From Cyclobacteriaceae bacterium (GTDB lineage: Bacteria > Bacteroidota > Bacteroidia > Cytophagales > Cyclobacteriaceae): a stretch of 56,164 nucleotides of DNA. The stretch is taken from positions 1 through 56,164 of the forward strand of contig JANQPQ010000047.1 of assembly GCA_028285445.1 (NCBI GenBank). The letters are read 5' to 3'. A program made the position numbers and the translations under genes. The stretch's first letter is position 1, and every line of letters begins with the position of its first letter. Below are positions 44,600 to 54,700 of this stretch, one piece after another. The notes under the pieces were generated by a model that saw nothing but the letters and a program-made list of their open reading frames with translations, searched no databases and had not been told where the DNA came from.

Positions 44600-45592
44600 A
44601 TGAAAAACTACCTTGAAGACAACGAATTTCTAGCCGCCTATTTCCAGGGATCTCTTCCGGAAGTAGAGCTAACGGAATTTGAGCAGTGGTTACAATTGAA
44701 TCCTCAGAAAAAGGCAGAGTTAGAAGAATATAAATTGATTTGGTCTGCAACTGCTGCATTGGATGCAAACAGACAGCAAAGTCGCCGTTGGGAAAAACTG
44801 GCCGATGCCCTCAATGAAGAAAAGGGTAGAGAAGAAAATGCCGCACCAGACTGGAGCCCAAATCTTCTTTATCGCATAGCAGCGTCGTTGCTGATCTTGT
44901 TCATGGCCTTTAGTGCCAGCTACTATTTCTCAGCAGTGGAAGTTACCACACCAACTGGCGACGTTGTTACAATACAGCTTCCTGATGGCTCCACCGCCTC
45001 CATCAATGCTGAATCAAGTTTGAAGTACAACAAAATCGCCTGGAAATTCGGCTCCAGAAAAATTACCCTCCAGGGCGAGGCTTACTTTGTGGTTGTCGCT
45101 GATGGCTCGTCCTTCTCGGTGCAATCAGATCAAGTAACAACCCGGGTACTAGGTACTCAATTCAATGTTTACAGCCGTGGGAACAAGGTGTTGGTTTCGT
45201 GTTTTGAAGGAACTGTTGGCTCTGACATTAACGGCAAAGAAATAGAGCAGGTAATAATCAACCAGGGTGAGTTTGTGAGTTTTCAGAGTGAAAGCCAATC
45301 CTCAAAGCCAATTATTGCCCGGGGGCAATTACATCCCTTGGCGAACAGCGTAGGGCCCGGATGGATTGATGGAAATTATTACTTTGATAAAACCCCAATC
45401 GGAGAAATTCTTAACGAATTCGAAAGGAAGCTTGGCATTGAAATAACCTCAAATCCTGAAATAGATACCATACGATTTACTGGTCAGCTCAAGTTAACCA
45501 CAGCTGAAGAGCTTTTGCAAATAATGTCTGCCACAGCAGGCTTAAGGTACATCAAAGCCGGAGAAGATAGCTATAAGCTGGAGATGGAATAG
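44600..45592 (+). CDS. FecR-family anti-sigma factor
   Basis: This 330-residue protein has a cytoplasmic N-terminal helix bundle (about 1-85), one transmembrane helix (about 95-115, LYRIAASLLILFMAFSASYY) and a periplasmic FecR domain (about 120-220) with the typical VTTPTGDVVTIQLPDGSTAS start. A DUF4974 domain lies at the C terminus (about 260-330). It should hold the sigma factor inactive until the TonB receptor reports its ligand. It lies between both partner genes. Confidence 0.95.
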   Translation: MKNYLEDNEFLAAYFQGSLPEVELTEFEQWLQLNPQKKAELEEYKLIWSATAALDANRQQSRRWEKLADALNEEKGREENAAPDWSPNLLYRIAASLLILFMAFSASYYFSAVEVTTPTGDVVTIQLPDGSTASINAESSLKYNKIAWKFGSRKITLQGEAYFVVVADGSSFSVQSDQVTTRVLGTQFNVYSRGNKVLVSCFEGTVGSDINGKEIEQVIINQGEFVSFQSESQSSKPIIARGQLHPLANSVGPGWIDGNYYFDKTPIGEILNEFERKLGIEITSNPEIDTIRFTGQLKLTTAEELLQIMSATAGLRYIKAGEDSYKLEME

Positions 45593-45652
45593 GATTTATT
45601 ACTAGATTGAAGCCATCGCATTTCAGGGTTGTTTTATGTTGAAGTGTATAGA

Positions 45653-48220
45653 ATGATAAAGCAGTTGAATTTGACTAAACTCTGCATCTCTGGACACAGG
45701 TTTTTCCTGATACTGTCATTGGTATTTGTAATTAACCAATCTTATGTGAGTGCACAGACTAAAAGTTCAGCAGTCACAGAGACTCTATATTATCAAAACG
45801 CGCCGCTAAGAACAGTTCTCAAGGATTTGGAATCCAAATTTTCTGTCACATTCAATTTCGTCGAGTCCTTGGTTTCGGAAGTTATGGTTACCGCTCAGTT
45901 TAGTAACCAAGATCTACCAGCAATACTGCGAAGCGTGCTAACACCAAATAGCATTCATTTCACTGAAATTAAGCCTGATGAATACATCCTGGCAAAAGCG
46001 GGTAACAACGGAAAACCTTATGATATTTCTGGGCGAATTATTAGCTCCAACCAGCAAGAACCTGTGCCATTCGTGGCAGTTTATATCAGGGAATTATCAC
46101 TAGGAACCACCGCTGATGAGAAGGGCAGGTTTGCCTTTCAACAAATACCGGAAGGAAAATACGACCTTCAGATGTCGTCAGTTGGGTATGAGCCCCTGGT
46201 AGTGAAAATTCAGGTTCCTTTTAACGGTGAAATTACTTTTACTATGAGTGAATCATACGTACAACTGCAGGCAGTAGAAATTACTCCGGGGTCATTCGAG
46301 CTTTCAACACTTTCAAGCAACTCTTTCAGTTTAAGTAGAGAAGAACTGCTCCATCGGCCTAACCTGGCCAGGGATCTAATTAAGAACCTGAAGTCGATTC
46401 CGGGGATTGCCAATGACGACATCTCAGCCAAAACAAGAATTAGAGGAGGCGATTGGGACGAAACTGCTATTTTTTACGACAACCTGGAAATCTATGAGCC
46501 TTTCCATTTGGAGGAAGTAAATGGCTTCGCCAGCATCTTCGATATAGAACTCATTCGCAATTCGAAAATTCTCACCGGCGGTTTCTCCAGTAGATATACT
46601 AACAAAATGTCCGGTATTATCGAAGTGAACACCTCTGACTACGTTTCGGAAAATGCCACTTCCCTATCCATAGATTTACTTGGTTTAGGATTGCAAACTC
46701 AGCAAAGATTCAATGACAAGTTGAGCGCCATAGCTTCATTCAGGCGCGGATATTTAGATCTATTTGTGCGAGCAGAGCAGAATGGTATCAGGCCGCGGTA
46801 CTACGATGGTAACCTTAAGATTAATCATAAGCTAAGCCCAACCAATCATCTCAGCTACCACGTGCTATTCTCTAGAGATAACCTCGATTTTTCAACAGAC
46901 CTGGCCATCCTTAAGCCAGAATTTTATAACAGCAAAAGAGACAACTTCTATTCATGGTTAAACTGGAAGTGGATACCAAGTGCCAAGTTCTCAAGTCAAA
47001 GCACGATTGGATTCCAGACCCTCCGCAAAAGGTCAAATTTTCTGTTTGAATCTTCCCTCACCGACGACAATCGTGACAACCGGTTCGCAAGAATATTTTC
47101 CATAAATAACCGTAACTACTACCAGCCTGCCGCCAATCATAGCCTGGAATTTGGGCTGGAGTTTAAGGGATTCGATACTAACTATCTATTTCAGGAGGCC
47201 AGGATTGATCAAATCCGATCTTCTCAGGACACAGTCTTCACAGATTTCGTAGATATTAACCTCGATTTTACTGGCTACACCTTGGCCGGTTACATGCAAG
47301 ACCTTTGGCAGATCTCCGATAAAGTCGAATTGAATTTAGGCTTACGTATTTCCGGTGAAAGTTACACCGGGGACATCCACCTCGCTCCGAGAATGGCAAC
47401 TTCTTTTAACCTGGGCCCATCATTCAACCTGAAACTTGCCTACGGAAAGTATTTTCAAGCGGAAAATTTTCAGAAATTGAAGTCGTATGAAAACCGCACC
47501 AGTCTTTCTGATGAGAACATGAGCAGCACACATTACGTTGGTACGCTCCGCTATGAGAAGAAAAACATGGAATGGATGCTTACTGGCTATTACAAAGACT
47601 ATGAAAAGCTATTCAACGATTACAGGTTTGATTTTTACAACCGCGCAACCCTGGTTAATATAGTTGACTACCAGGATTTCAACACAGTTAGTGGTACTTC
47701 CAAGGGTGTGGAGTTGTTCTTAAGGCAAACTTTTAAGAAAGGTTTCATGGCTGTTACTTATGCCTTAGCACGAAACCAGATTGCCAATAGCCTAGGTGAA
47801 ATGGCCGATAGAGACTTCGACCGCAGGCATGCCATCAATTTGAATTTGGTTTTTGAGACAAACCGCAATATCACATTAAGTTCAACCTGGACTTATCATT
47901 CCGGAAATCCATATACAGAATCAGAAGTGCGGGTTGTTTCACGGAACACTCCTGATGAGCTGATATACTACAACTTAGGACCGAAAAACGGGGCCCGACT
48001 TCCAGCCTACCATGCCCTTGATCTAAAAATCGAAAAAAGCTGGCAAGGCAGGACTACAAAAACCGCATACTTCAACATTGTAAATCTTTACAACCGCAAA
48101 AACATCAGAAACTTCCATTGGGCTGGCGAAATAAATGATTTTGGGGAAGTAATAACCTCACGCCAGGAAGTGGGACTACCAACGCTCTTTATTTCTCCGG
48201 GATTTCGGTGGCAATTTTAA
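45653..48220 (+). CDS. TonB-dependent receptor with STN signalling domain
   Basis: This protein of 855 residues has a signal peptide ending near VSAQ, then a secretin/TonB short N-terminal (STN) domain (about 40-105, YYQNAPLRTVLKDLESKF). A carboxypeptidase-regulatory-like domain follows (about 125-205), then a plug with KTRIRGGDWDETAIF, and a 22-strand-type beta-barrel ending in FISPGFRWQF, with the aromatic C terminus expected for outer-membrane insertion. There is no SusD gene next to it. The STN domain should touch the FecR-like protein encoded before. A TTG at 45629 is in frame, but ATG 45653 gives a better signal peptide. The ligand is unknown. Confidence 0.92.
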   Translation: MIKQLNLTKLCISGHRFFLILSLVFVINQSYVSAQTKSSAVTETLYYQNAPLRTVLKDLESKFSVTFNFVESLVSEVMVTAQFSNQDLPAILRSVLTPNSIHFTEIKPDEYILAKAGNNGKPYDISGRIISSNQQEPVPFVAVYIRELSLGTTADEKGRFAFQQIPEGKYDLQMSSVGYEPLVVKIQVPFNGEITFTMSESYVQLQAVEITPGSFELSTLSSNSFSLSREELLHRPNLARDLIKNLKSIPGIANDDISAKTRIRGGDWDETAIFYDNLEIYEPFHLEEVNGFASIFDIELIRNSKILTGGFSSRYTNKMSGIIEVNTSDYVSENATSLSIDLLGLGLQTQQRFNDKLSAIASFRRGYLDLFVRAEQNGIRPRYYDGNLKINHKLSPTNHLSYHVLFSRDNLDFSTDLAILKPEFYNSKRDNFYSWLNWKWIPSAKFSSQSTIGFQTLRKRSNFLFESSLTDDNRDNRFARIFSINNRNYYQPAANHSLEFGLEFKGFDTNYLFQEARIDQIRSSQDTVFTDFVDINLDFTGYTLAGYMQDLWQISDKVELNLGLRISGESYTGDIHLAPRMATSFNLGPSFNLKLAYGKYFQAENFQKLKSYENRTSLSDENMSSTHYVGTLRYEKKNMEWMLTGYYKDYEKLFNDYRFDFYNRATLVNIVDYQDFNTVSGTSKGVELFLRQTFKKGFMAVTYALARNQIANSLGEMADRDFDRRHAINLNLVFETNRNITLSSTWTYHSGNPYTESEVRVVSRNTPDELIYYNLGPKNGARLPAYHALDLKIEKSWQGRTTKTAYFNIVNLYNRKNIRNFHWAGEINDFGEVITSRQEVGLPTLFISPGFRWQF

Positions 48221-48296
48221 CTTAAGCCTTTTACCCAGCTACAAACCTGTTCAGGGCAACCTACCCTTAAAGTGTATTATTCCTAAACGGGTGACT

Positions 48297-49391
48297 ATGA
48301 AACGAGGCATTTGTATTTTCCTTACCATTCTATGCATTGGATGCAGCCCAATTATCCAGCCTGCTTTCGATTCTGATCAATTTCAAAATGTGATCGATGA
48401 GATAATAACCGAGTATGAACTGGTAGGAGTTTCGGCAGCAGTTTCGTTCCCAAACCGGGAGTGGTCAGGAGCTAGCGGTCTTTCACACAGCAACGTGGCT
48501 ATATCTACTGAAATGCGATTTGCTATTGCTAGTATTACCAAAAATTTTGTTGCTGCTCTAATCCTGAAATTAGAAGAGGCAGGCATGCTCAGTATTGATA
48601 GCACCATTAGCCATTACCTTCCGAGTTATGAAAATGTTGCAGATTCAATCACCATAAAACAGTTGCTCAGCCACCAAAGTGGTGTTGCCGATTACACCGC
48701 AGCCCCAAATTTCATAGATGTTCTATTTGAAGATCCGGAAAAGACATTTTTGCCAGAAGAAATCATCTCTTTCGTGGGTGAGCCGCTTTTCGCACCTGGC
48801 GAGGACATCTCCTATTCCAATTCCAACTTCATACTGTTAGGTATGATCATCGAGGGTGTTACCGGCCAGCCTTTTTTAGAAGCGCTTACTGACTACCTAC
48901 TTAATCCCGCCTGGCTGGTAGAATTCTACATGGGAGACGAAAATATTGATGGGGAATTAGTACACCAGTGGGCCGAGGGGTTTGGGCCCGGGCTGACGGA
49001 TATATCCGGCACACCGCGCACTTCACTTTATTCGGCGGCCTGGACGGCTGGAGCCATGTGGTCGACTGCTAGTGAACTCAATCTATGGATGAGGAGACTC
49101 TTTAGTGGGCAAATACTAACAGATTCCTCAATGGCTAAAATGACAAGTTTTTCAAATTTCGACAGGTCAGGGGTGCCGGAATTCAATGGCTATGGGCTCG
49201 GAACCATGCGCATTCTTTCTACCAGAGAATGGATTGGGCACACCGGAGATATTTTTGGATTTGGATCAATTTCGGTCTATTCACGACAAGATGACATTGC
49301 CATTACCGTTTTATTCAATCAAGATACAAAAGAGGAAATTAGACTGGATGCCGTTAATAGGTTGTTTGCAAAGGCTGAAAAAGAACTATAA
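48297..49391 (+). CDS. Serine hydrolase, beta-lactamase class C / PBP-like, lipoprotein
   Basis: This protein of 364 residues has a lipobox in ILCIGC (Cys16) and the class C beta-lactamase fold. The nucleophile motif SxxK is SITK (Ser79, Lys82), the YxN motif is YSN at 174-176, and the third motif is HTG in WIGHTGDIFGFG. Such proteins are D-Ala peptidases or esterases, and true beta-lactamase activity is rare. It follows the TonB receptor gene after 76 bases on the same strand and could be part of the same unit. GTG 48291 is in frame, but ATG 48297 is preferred. Confidence 0.88.
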   Translation: MKRGICIFLTILCIGCSPIIQPAFDSDQFQNVIDEIITEYELVGVSAAVSFPNREWSGASGLSHSNVAISTEMRFAIASITKNFVAALILKLEEAGMLSIDSTISHYLPSYENVADSITIKQLLSHQSGVADYTAAPNFIDVLFEDPEKTFLPEEIISFVGEPLFAPGEDISYSNSNFILLGMIIEGVTGQPFLEALTDYLLNPAWLVEFYMGDENIDGELVHQWAEGFGPGLTDISGTPRTSLYSAAWTAGAMWSTASELNLWMRRLFSGQILTDSSMAKMTSFSNFDRSGVPEFNGYGLGTMRILSTREWIGHTGDIFGFGSISVYSRQDDIAITVLFNQDTKEEIRLDAVNRLFAKAEKEL

Positions 49392-49560
49392 CCAACATCT
49401 CCTGCAACTGGCTAGTCAATTCGTATCTATTTTGATTCCAGCATCTGACTTAATACCAGCTACCGACCGGTTGCTGTCTACATGCAGAGCCCATTCTCTT
49501 CGGTATTGAAGAAGCAAAATTGGGCACCGCTTTAATAAGGTAAAGAGAATACTAAACAAG

Positions 49561-49584
49561 AAAAGCTCGAAAACGAGCTTTTTT
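49561..49584 (+). terminator. Rho-independent terminator after the serine hydrolase
   Basis: A stem AAAAGCTCG/CGAGCTTTT with an AAAA loop is followed by further T residues. It lies 170 bases after the stop codon at 49391. The gap 49392-49560 holds no gene that I recognise. Confidence 0.8.
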
Positions 49585-49757
49585 GTCCTTTGCAGGAAAT
49601 ATGAGCGATACTTGATTTGTTCTATTTCAAATTCCTAGAAACTACAGGTCCCCGGTTGCTGTCTGCTATCAGCATTTATGGATTTCATCGCCTGTTTATT
49701 TTGAGTTTTTGACCTCTGATAAAATTTACATTGAAGTAATTGACCAGACAGAGTAGC

Positions 49758-49931
49758 GATAAAAACGTGCCAAAACGTTCAGATTACACCTTTTGAAACA
49801 GGGTTTTGTACTGAATTGGGAGAATTATACTACCGAAACGGGAAAAACCATATGTGAACCAGACATGATTTTTACCCTGCTGATTCGGGCCGAATTCTGA
49901 GGTCGTACAGAATCGTACGAAAAGTATTCGC
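49758..49931. repeat. Dispersed intergenic element, copy B
   Basis: Second copy of the element at 14540-14712. The tandem motif is TACTGAATTGGG (49809) and TACCGAAACGGG (49831), again exactly 22 bases apart. The block GTACAGAATCGTACGAAAAG is at 49905. It lies between two convergent genes, so it is not an active promoter of either. The rest of the gap 49585-50005 shows no gene. Confidence 0.75.
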
Positions 49932-50005
49932 ATACGGACATCCCCCCGGGCGAGATGCCAATAACCGTAATTAAGTTTTAAGGACTTAGGCCAATGATTG
50001 CATGA

Positions 50006-51562
50006 TCACCCCGTCTCCCACATTTCCTCCTCCTCCTGGAGATCTTCTGCCAGTAAGGACTCAACATGTTTCTTCTCGAAGAATTTGCTTGCGTACATTC
50101 GGATGGGTACCAAGGCAGCAATCATAAGAGGAAAGAGTATACCCACTTTTGAAGTCTTAAGTACCCAGAGAATTACGAAACAAATTGCCTGGATAAAAGT
50201 GAAACGATGTACAACCTTAGGCGGAACAATCTTTAAGTAATGAGTTTCCGGATAAAGCTTGGGGTCTGTCACCCAAAGCATGATGCGGTCGTAAAACTGA
50301 TTTCCGCCAAGGGATGCAAAACCCATATACAGGAATAGTCCGAATAATACAGCCATGGGAATCATAGCGAAGTATGCACTGAAGAAAATTGAAGCCGCTA
50401 TCATTACATGAATCAAAAACCCGGAGACCCGCGTCTCTCTGACTGATACAATCTTCTCTTTCTTTTGACCGCCCACATCGACAACGTCTACAGTTGCTAA
50501 ACTACGTACATGGTTTAGGGAATGAACTGTAGCTGCCACGATCCAAGGCAAGGCAAACAATGATGCCACCAAGATTATTACACCAACTATCAGCAAATCA
50601 AGGTGATACCCGGCTCCCTTCTTAAGTTTATTATCTGTGGCGTTGACCAACCTGGTAGTAATATTCTGATCGAGAAAAAGTAGAATAGTGGCAAGTATGG
50701 CAGGCCCGATCGAACCAAATATTACCCATGTGGGTGCATCAAAAATGTTCACCGTCCACGCGCGCCCTGTAGTGGTAGCGAATGTTTCCGGAACTGCTGG
50801 CAAATTCAGTTTCACATCGGGAAAGCTTAGGGCAAAAAATGTCATTGCCAGAATTGCAATTGATGGGCCAAAATCAGTTAGGAATTCCCTCAGGTTATGC
50901 TGTAGATAGGGTGTGTTAACAGTGTTTTTCAAAATCCTGGAGATCAGGAAGGTTCCTAGCGCCAGTATTAAGGTAAGGAAGGCACTAGACAGGCCGAATC
51001 CTTCAGGGCCAAAGGCACTAATCGTATCCTTGGCAGCCTCATAAATGAATATCACAGAAATAAGAGCTGCAAAAATTTCATCAGTAAACCTGGTAAAGAA
51101 CTTCATGAGATAGCTGGCATCAGTGACAGCCAGTATCACCATGAGAATTCCAGACCATATGCCTACCCACGCATAAGTGGCTAAAAATGGTATTTCTAAT
51201 TGTGCACATGCCAGGAATAATAGGCCTGTAAAAATTGTGATTGGGCCAGTTCCACCTAGTATGGTTAGTGGCTGACCAGAGAAAAGGGCAAAAACGATTC
51301 CACCAATTGCGGTAACCACAATCATCTCCATAATACCAATCTGATTCCCGGTTAGTGCCCCGGTAAGGGCTCCAAACGCAATGGCATTTGCAAGAGCGGC
51401 GAAGTAAAGGAATAGCGTTGTGCCAGCAACCTTCGAATGTAAGCCTTGTTTGAAATCGTCTAAGTAATGTGGGGCCCGTCGTTTTATGTCTTCAACTATA
51501 CCTCCAAATAATCTGCCGGTCCGCTCTAATCCCTCGTTTATACTTCCATTAGTGGTGTTCAT
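50006..51562 (-). CDS. SLC4-type bicarbonate transporter homologue
   Basis: This 518-residue membrane protein matches the transmembrane domain of the HCO3 transporter (SLC4, band 3) family. It has the early motif FLYFAALANAIAFGALTG, then FSGQPLTILGGTGP, and later GLFLYMGFASLGGNQFYDRI, a conserved SLC4 stretch. The large N-terminal cytoplasmic domain of the animal proteins is missing, as usual in bacterial forms. It should move bicarbonate or a related anion, perhaps with sodium. The gene is monocistronic with a perfect palindrome about 60 bases upstream. Ion and direction are not shown by the sequence. Confidence 0.88.
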   Translation of the reverse strand: MNTTNGSINEGLERTGRLFGGIVEDIKRRAPHYLDDFKQGLHSKVAGTTLFLYFAALANAIAFGALTGALTGNQIGIMEMIVVTAIGGIVFALFSGQPLTILGGTGPITIFTGLLFLACAQLEIPFLATYAWVGIWSGILMVILAVTDASYLMKFFTRFTDEIFAALISVIFIYEAAKDTISAFGPEGFGLSSAFLTLILALGTFLISRILKNTVNTPYLQHNLREFLTDFGPSIAILAMTFFALSFPDVKLNLPAVPETFATTTGRAWTVNIFDAPTWVIFGSIGPAILATILLFLDQNITTRLVNATDNKLKKGAGYHLDLLIVGVIILVASLFALPWIVAATVHSLNHVRSLATVDVVDVGGQKKEKIVSVRETRVSGFLIHVMIAASIFFSAYFAMIPMAVLFGLFLYMGFASLGGNQFYDRIMLWVTDPKLYPETHYLKIVPPKVVHRFTFIQAICFVILWVLKTSKVGILFPLMIAALVPIRMYASKFFEKKHVESLLAEDLQEEEEMWETG

Positions 51563-51620
51563 CTGCCTCGAGAATTGTTGTTTAGCTTAGGTTTAAAATT
51601 TAGAAAACGTGATAATAACA

Positions 51621-51650
51621 AATTTTAGGTAGTCTACCTAAAATTAGGTA
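51621..51650 (-). promoter_or_regulatory. Palindromic operator before the SLC4 homologue
   Basis: Two perfect 12-bp arms (51621-51632 and 51634-51645, AATTTTAGGTAG and its complement) flank a single T. A third half-site TTAGGTA follows at 51644-51650. The AGGT...ACCT layout recalls sites of DtxR/MntR-type metalloregulators, but with a shorter centre. The binding protein is unknown. Confidence 0.65.
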
Positions 51651-51705
51651 ACGTAGAAACCAACCCTAGTTGTAAATCATAAAAAAGATAGATAGCACAA
51701 AGACA

Positions 51706-54700
51706 TTAATGTCGCCCCCGGCAACCACATTCATCTATCATAAAGCTACCGGTTTGCTCATGCCAGGGGAATGAGCTGTTGTATTTATTCCTTTCCCAAT
51801 AAAAATCTGTCCTCTTAACATCATAGTTACCAATCTCGTTCATGGTGTCAGTGTCATATAGTCTACCATTCACCATCGTATAAATGACGTTAACGGTTTG
51901 CTCAATATTTTCCAATGGATCACCATCAATAACTATAAGGTCCGCAAGCTTTCCTGCCTTAATCGAACCCAATTCGGCATCAAGCCCCAGGTAACGCGCT
52001 CCATTGATTGTTGCGGCCCTAAGTGCCTCAATGTTTGTCATCCCACCTTGGTTCAACATCCACAATTCCCAATGAGCTGCGAGGCCCTGGAGCTGTCCAT
52101 GAGCTCCTAAATTAACTTCAACTCCTTTATCGGTTAATGCCTTGCACACCTTCGCGCTGGCAATATGGCCGTTCTCATACTCTGCCAGGGGAACCATTGT
52201 TCGATGGCGAGATCTGCTGTCGACAATGGACCGCGGAAAGTACTTTAGCAGCTTCTCATTTTCCCAAACATTATCCCTCTGGTAGTAGTAATACTCCCCA
52301 CTCATGCCAGCATAATTTACGACCAAAGTTGGTGTATATCCTGTGTTTGAAAAGCCCCATAACTCCAGCACATCTTTGTATACCGGCGCTATTGGAATAT
52401 TATGTTCAATTCCGGTATGACCATCCATAATCATTGATATGTTATGGTAAAAGGTTGACCCACCTTCAGGTACTACAATTATACCCTCTTCCCTGGCAGC
52501 TTTTATAATCTGCTGTCGCTGGTTTCTTCTCGGCTGATTGTAGCTTTTTACCGAAAACGCACCAAAGGCTTTCGTCCGTTTTACCGCAGATAATGCGTCA
52601 GCATAATTGTTCACTACGGCCTTAAAATCACCGTCGGCGCCATATAATATGATTCCTGTAGAAAAAACTCTTGGACCAACCATTTCACCAGCCTTCACCA
52701 TTTCGGCTTGTGAAAACACCATCTCAGTATTTGCTGATGGATCATGTGCTGTAGTAACTCCAAAGGCGAGGTTCGCGTGGTACTGCCAGTGCTTCTGCGG
52801 GCTAATGCCATACCTGAATGATCCAAGATGGGCGTGTGCATCTACTAATCCTGGCATTATTGTCTTACCTGCCAAGTCATAAATTTTTGCGTTTCGGGGA
52901 ATTTCAACATTCTCCCCAACAGCAGTTATTTTGTTGTCAACCACTACTACTGTGCCGCTTTCAATAATCAAGTTTTCCATAGTAATGACCTTTGCATTCG
53001 TAAAAGCCACAGCACCTTTTGGTATATCTGATTGCAGCTTCAGATTGATTTTTACTCCAACTGAATCCAGAGGAGGCAAACTATCCGCACTTGATAGAAA
53101 TTTGAATCTATCTTCAAGTTTGTTGCAGTAATACTCATCCCCCAGCGTCCAGCAAACTTTCTTCGAATCTCCAGACCAGTGTAGGTTAATTCCAGCATCC
53201 TTAGACAACTGTGCTACCGGAAACGATTTTGTTTTCGCATCCAAATCGATGCTCTTCCCCGCGGGAGGCATTGCTGCCACATATACCTTATGTAGGTGGA
53301 TAAATGCAACCCACTTATTGTCAGGGCTTGGAACCAATCTATTTGCATACTTGGACTTCACATGAGATTTAATATCCAGGCCATTCAGATTGGAACTCTT
53401 CAATTCCTTGGTAAGGCTTCCGAAAAAGTACCCTCCTGTCTGAAAGAAAATCCGGTCGCCACTGGCATTGTAAGTGGGGTAGGTTCCATTGGCAGTCACT
53501 TTCCTCATATTGCTTCCATCTCCGGCAATGACATATACACCAGGGTTCTTGGTAAATGTAAATCCTTGATGGGTGTTTCCAGGATCTTTTCTGAAGACGA
53601 TGCTATTACCATTGGGAGAGAAAGAGGGAGTTCTATAAATGCCTTTTTCAGCAGTCACTCTAACCGGTTTGGCTCGCCTGTCCTGCAGATTCAATCTCCA
53701 AACTGCTCCCAGCTCCGTATCATTCCAGGATACATAGGTGATTTCCTGGCCATTCGGTGAAAAAGACGGCTCAAATTCAAGGTCCGCCGATGAGCTGATT
53801 CTAACCGGTTGACCATCTGGCAGAGACTTCTTATAAAGGTGGCCGGCGGCATTGAAAATGAGAATTCTTCCGTCTGGAGATGTAATGGCATTACGGATAA
53901 CCCTGGCAGTAAAAGCTTGCTCGAATGCTACATTCTTAAACCTAAGAGCTTCTGCTATTTTAATCTCGGTCTCAACAGAAAAGGGAATCTCAGTAGTTTG
54001 TAGAGTTTCAATGTCAACCGACCGAATTCCACCACCAGACCAAAAGATGATTTCTTTGTTGCCCGGAGCCCAGCTAAAGTTGGGATAAAGTCCAAAAATG
54101 GCCCAGGCCTCTTGCTGATCCTTATTTAGTCTGTCATAAATCGGCCATTCCTCCCCTGTTTTCAAATCATGGATAAAGAGAACAGATTTCTCTCGGACTC
54201 TTCGCACAAAGGCCAGTTTGCTACCATCTCTAGATGGCGTTGGCCTAACTGCACCACCTGGACCGGTAATTAAATTCTGGAGAGTACCATCCTTGAAATC
54301 GTACCTTCTAACCACATAGATTTGGCTATTGGGGTCTTTGTTATATTGAAAAAAGCCTCCTGGATAGAAGTCCTCAGAGAAATATAGGTATCTCCCGTCG
54401 GGGCTTACGGCTGGCTCATTTACATCTTGCTGGTCATTTTTCCTTTTCGTTAACTGGACTCCGGTCCCACCATCTATATGATACATCCACATTTCCCCAG
54501 CGCCCAGGGACCGTTGTGATGTAAAATGTTTTCTGGCAACCAGGTAGTTGCCGTCAGGGGTCCATACAGCATTATTTAGCAACCGAAAGCTTTCCTTTGT
54601 TACTTGTCTTGCTGCAGAGCCGTCGGCATTCATTATCCAAATATTATCTCCTCCGCCAGCGTCGCTAGTAAACGATATCTTTTTCCCATCTGGACTGAAT

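Noticed and set aside
49186-49509. 107-codon frame overlapping the end of the serine hydrolase gene
   Set aside because: It overlaps the conserved HTG region of the hydrolase in another frame and has no recognisable product.
49467-49664. 13-base direct repeat CCGGTTGCTGTCT at 49467 and 49652
   Set aside because: It is short, has no further similarity around it, and could be chance.
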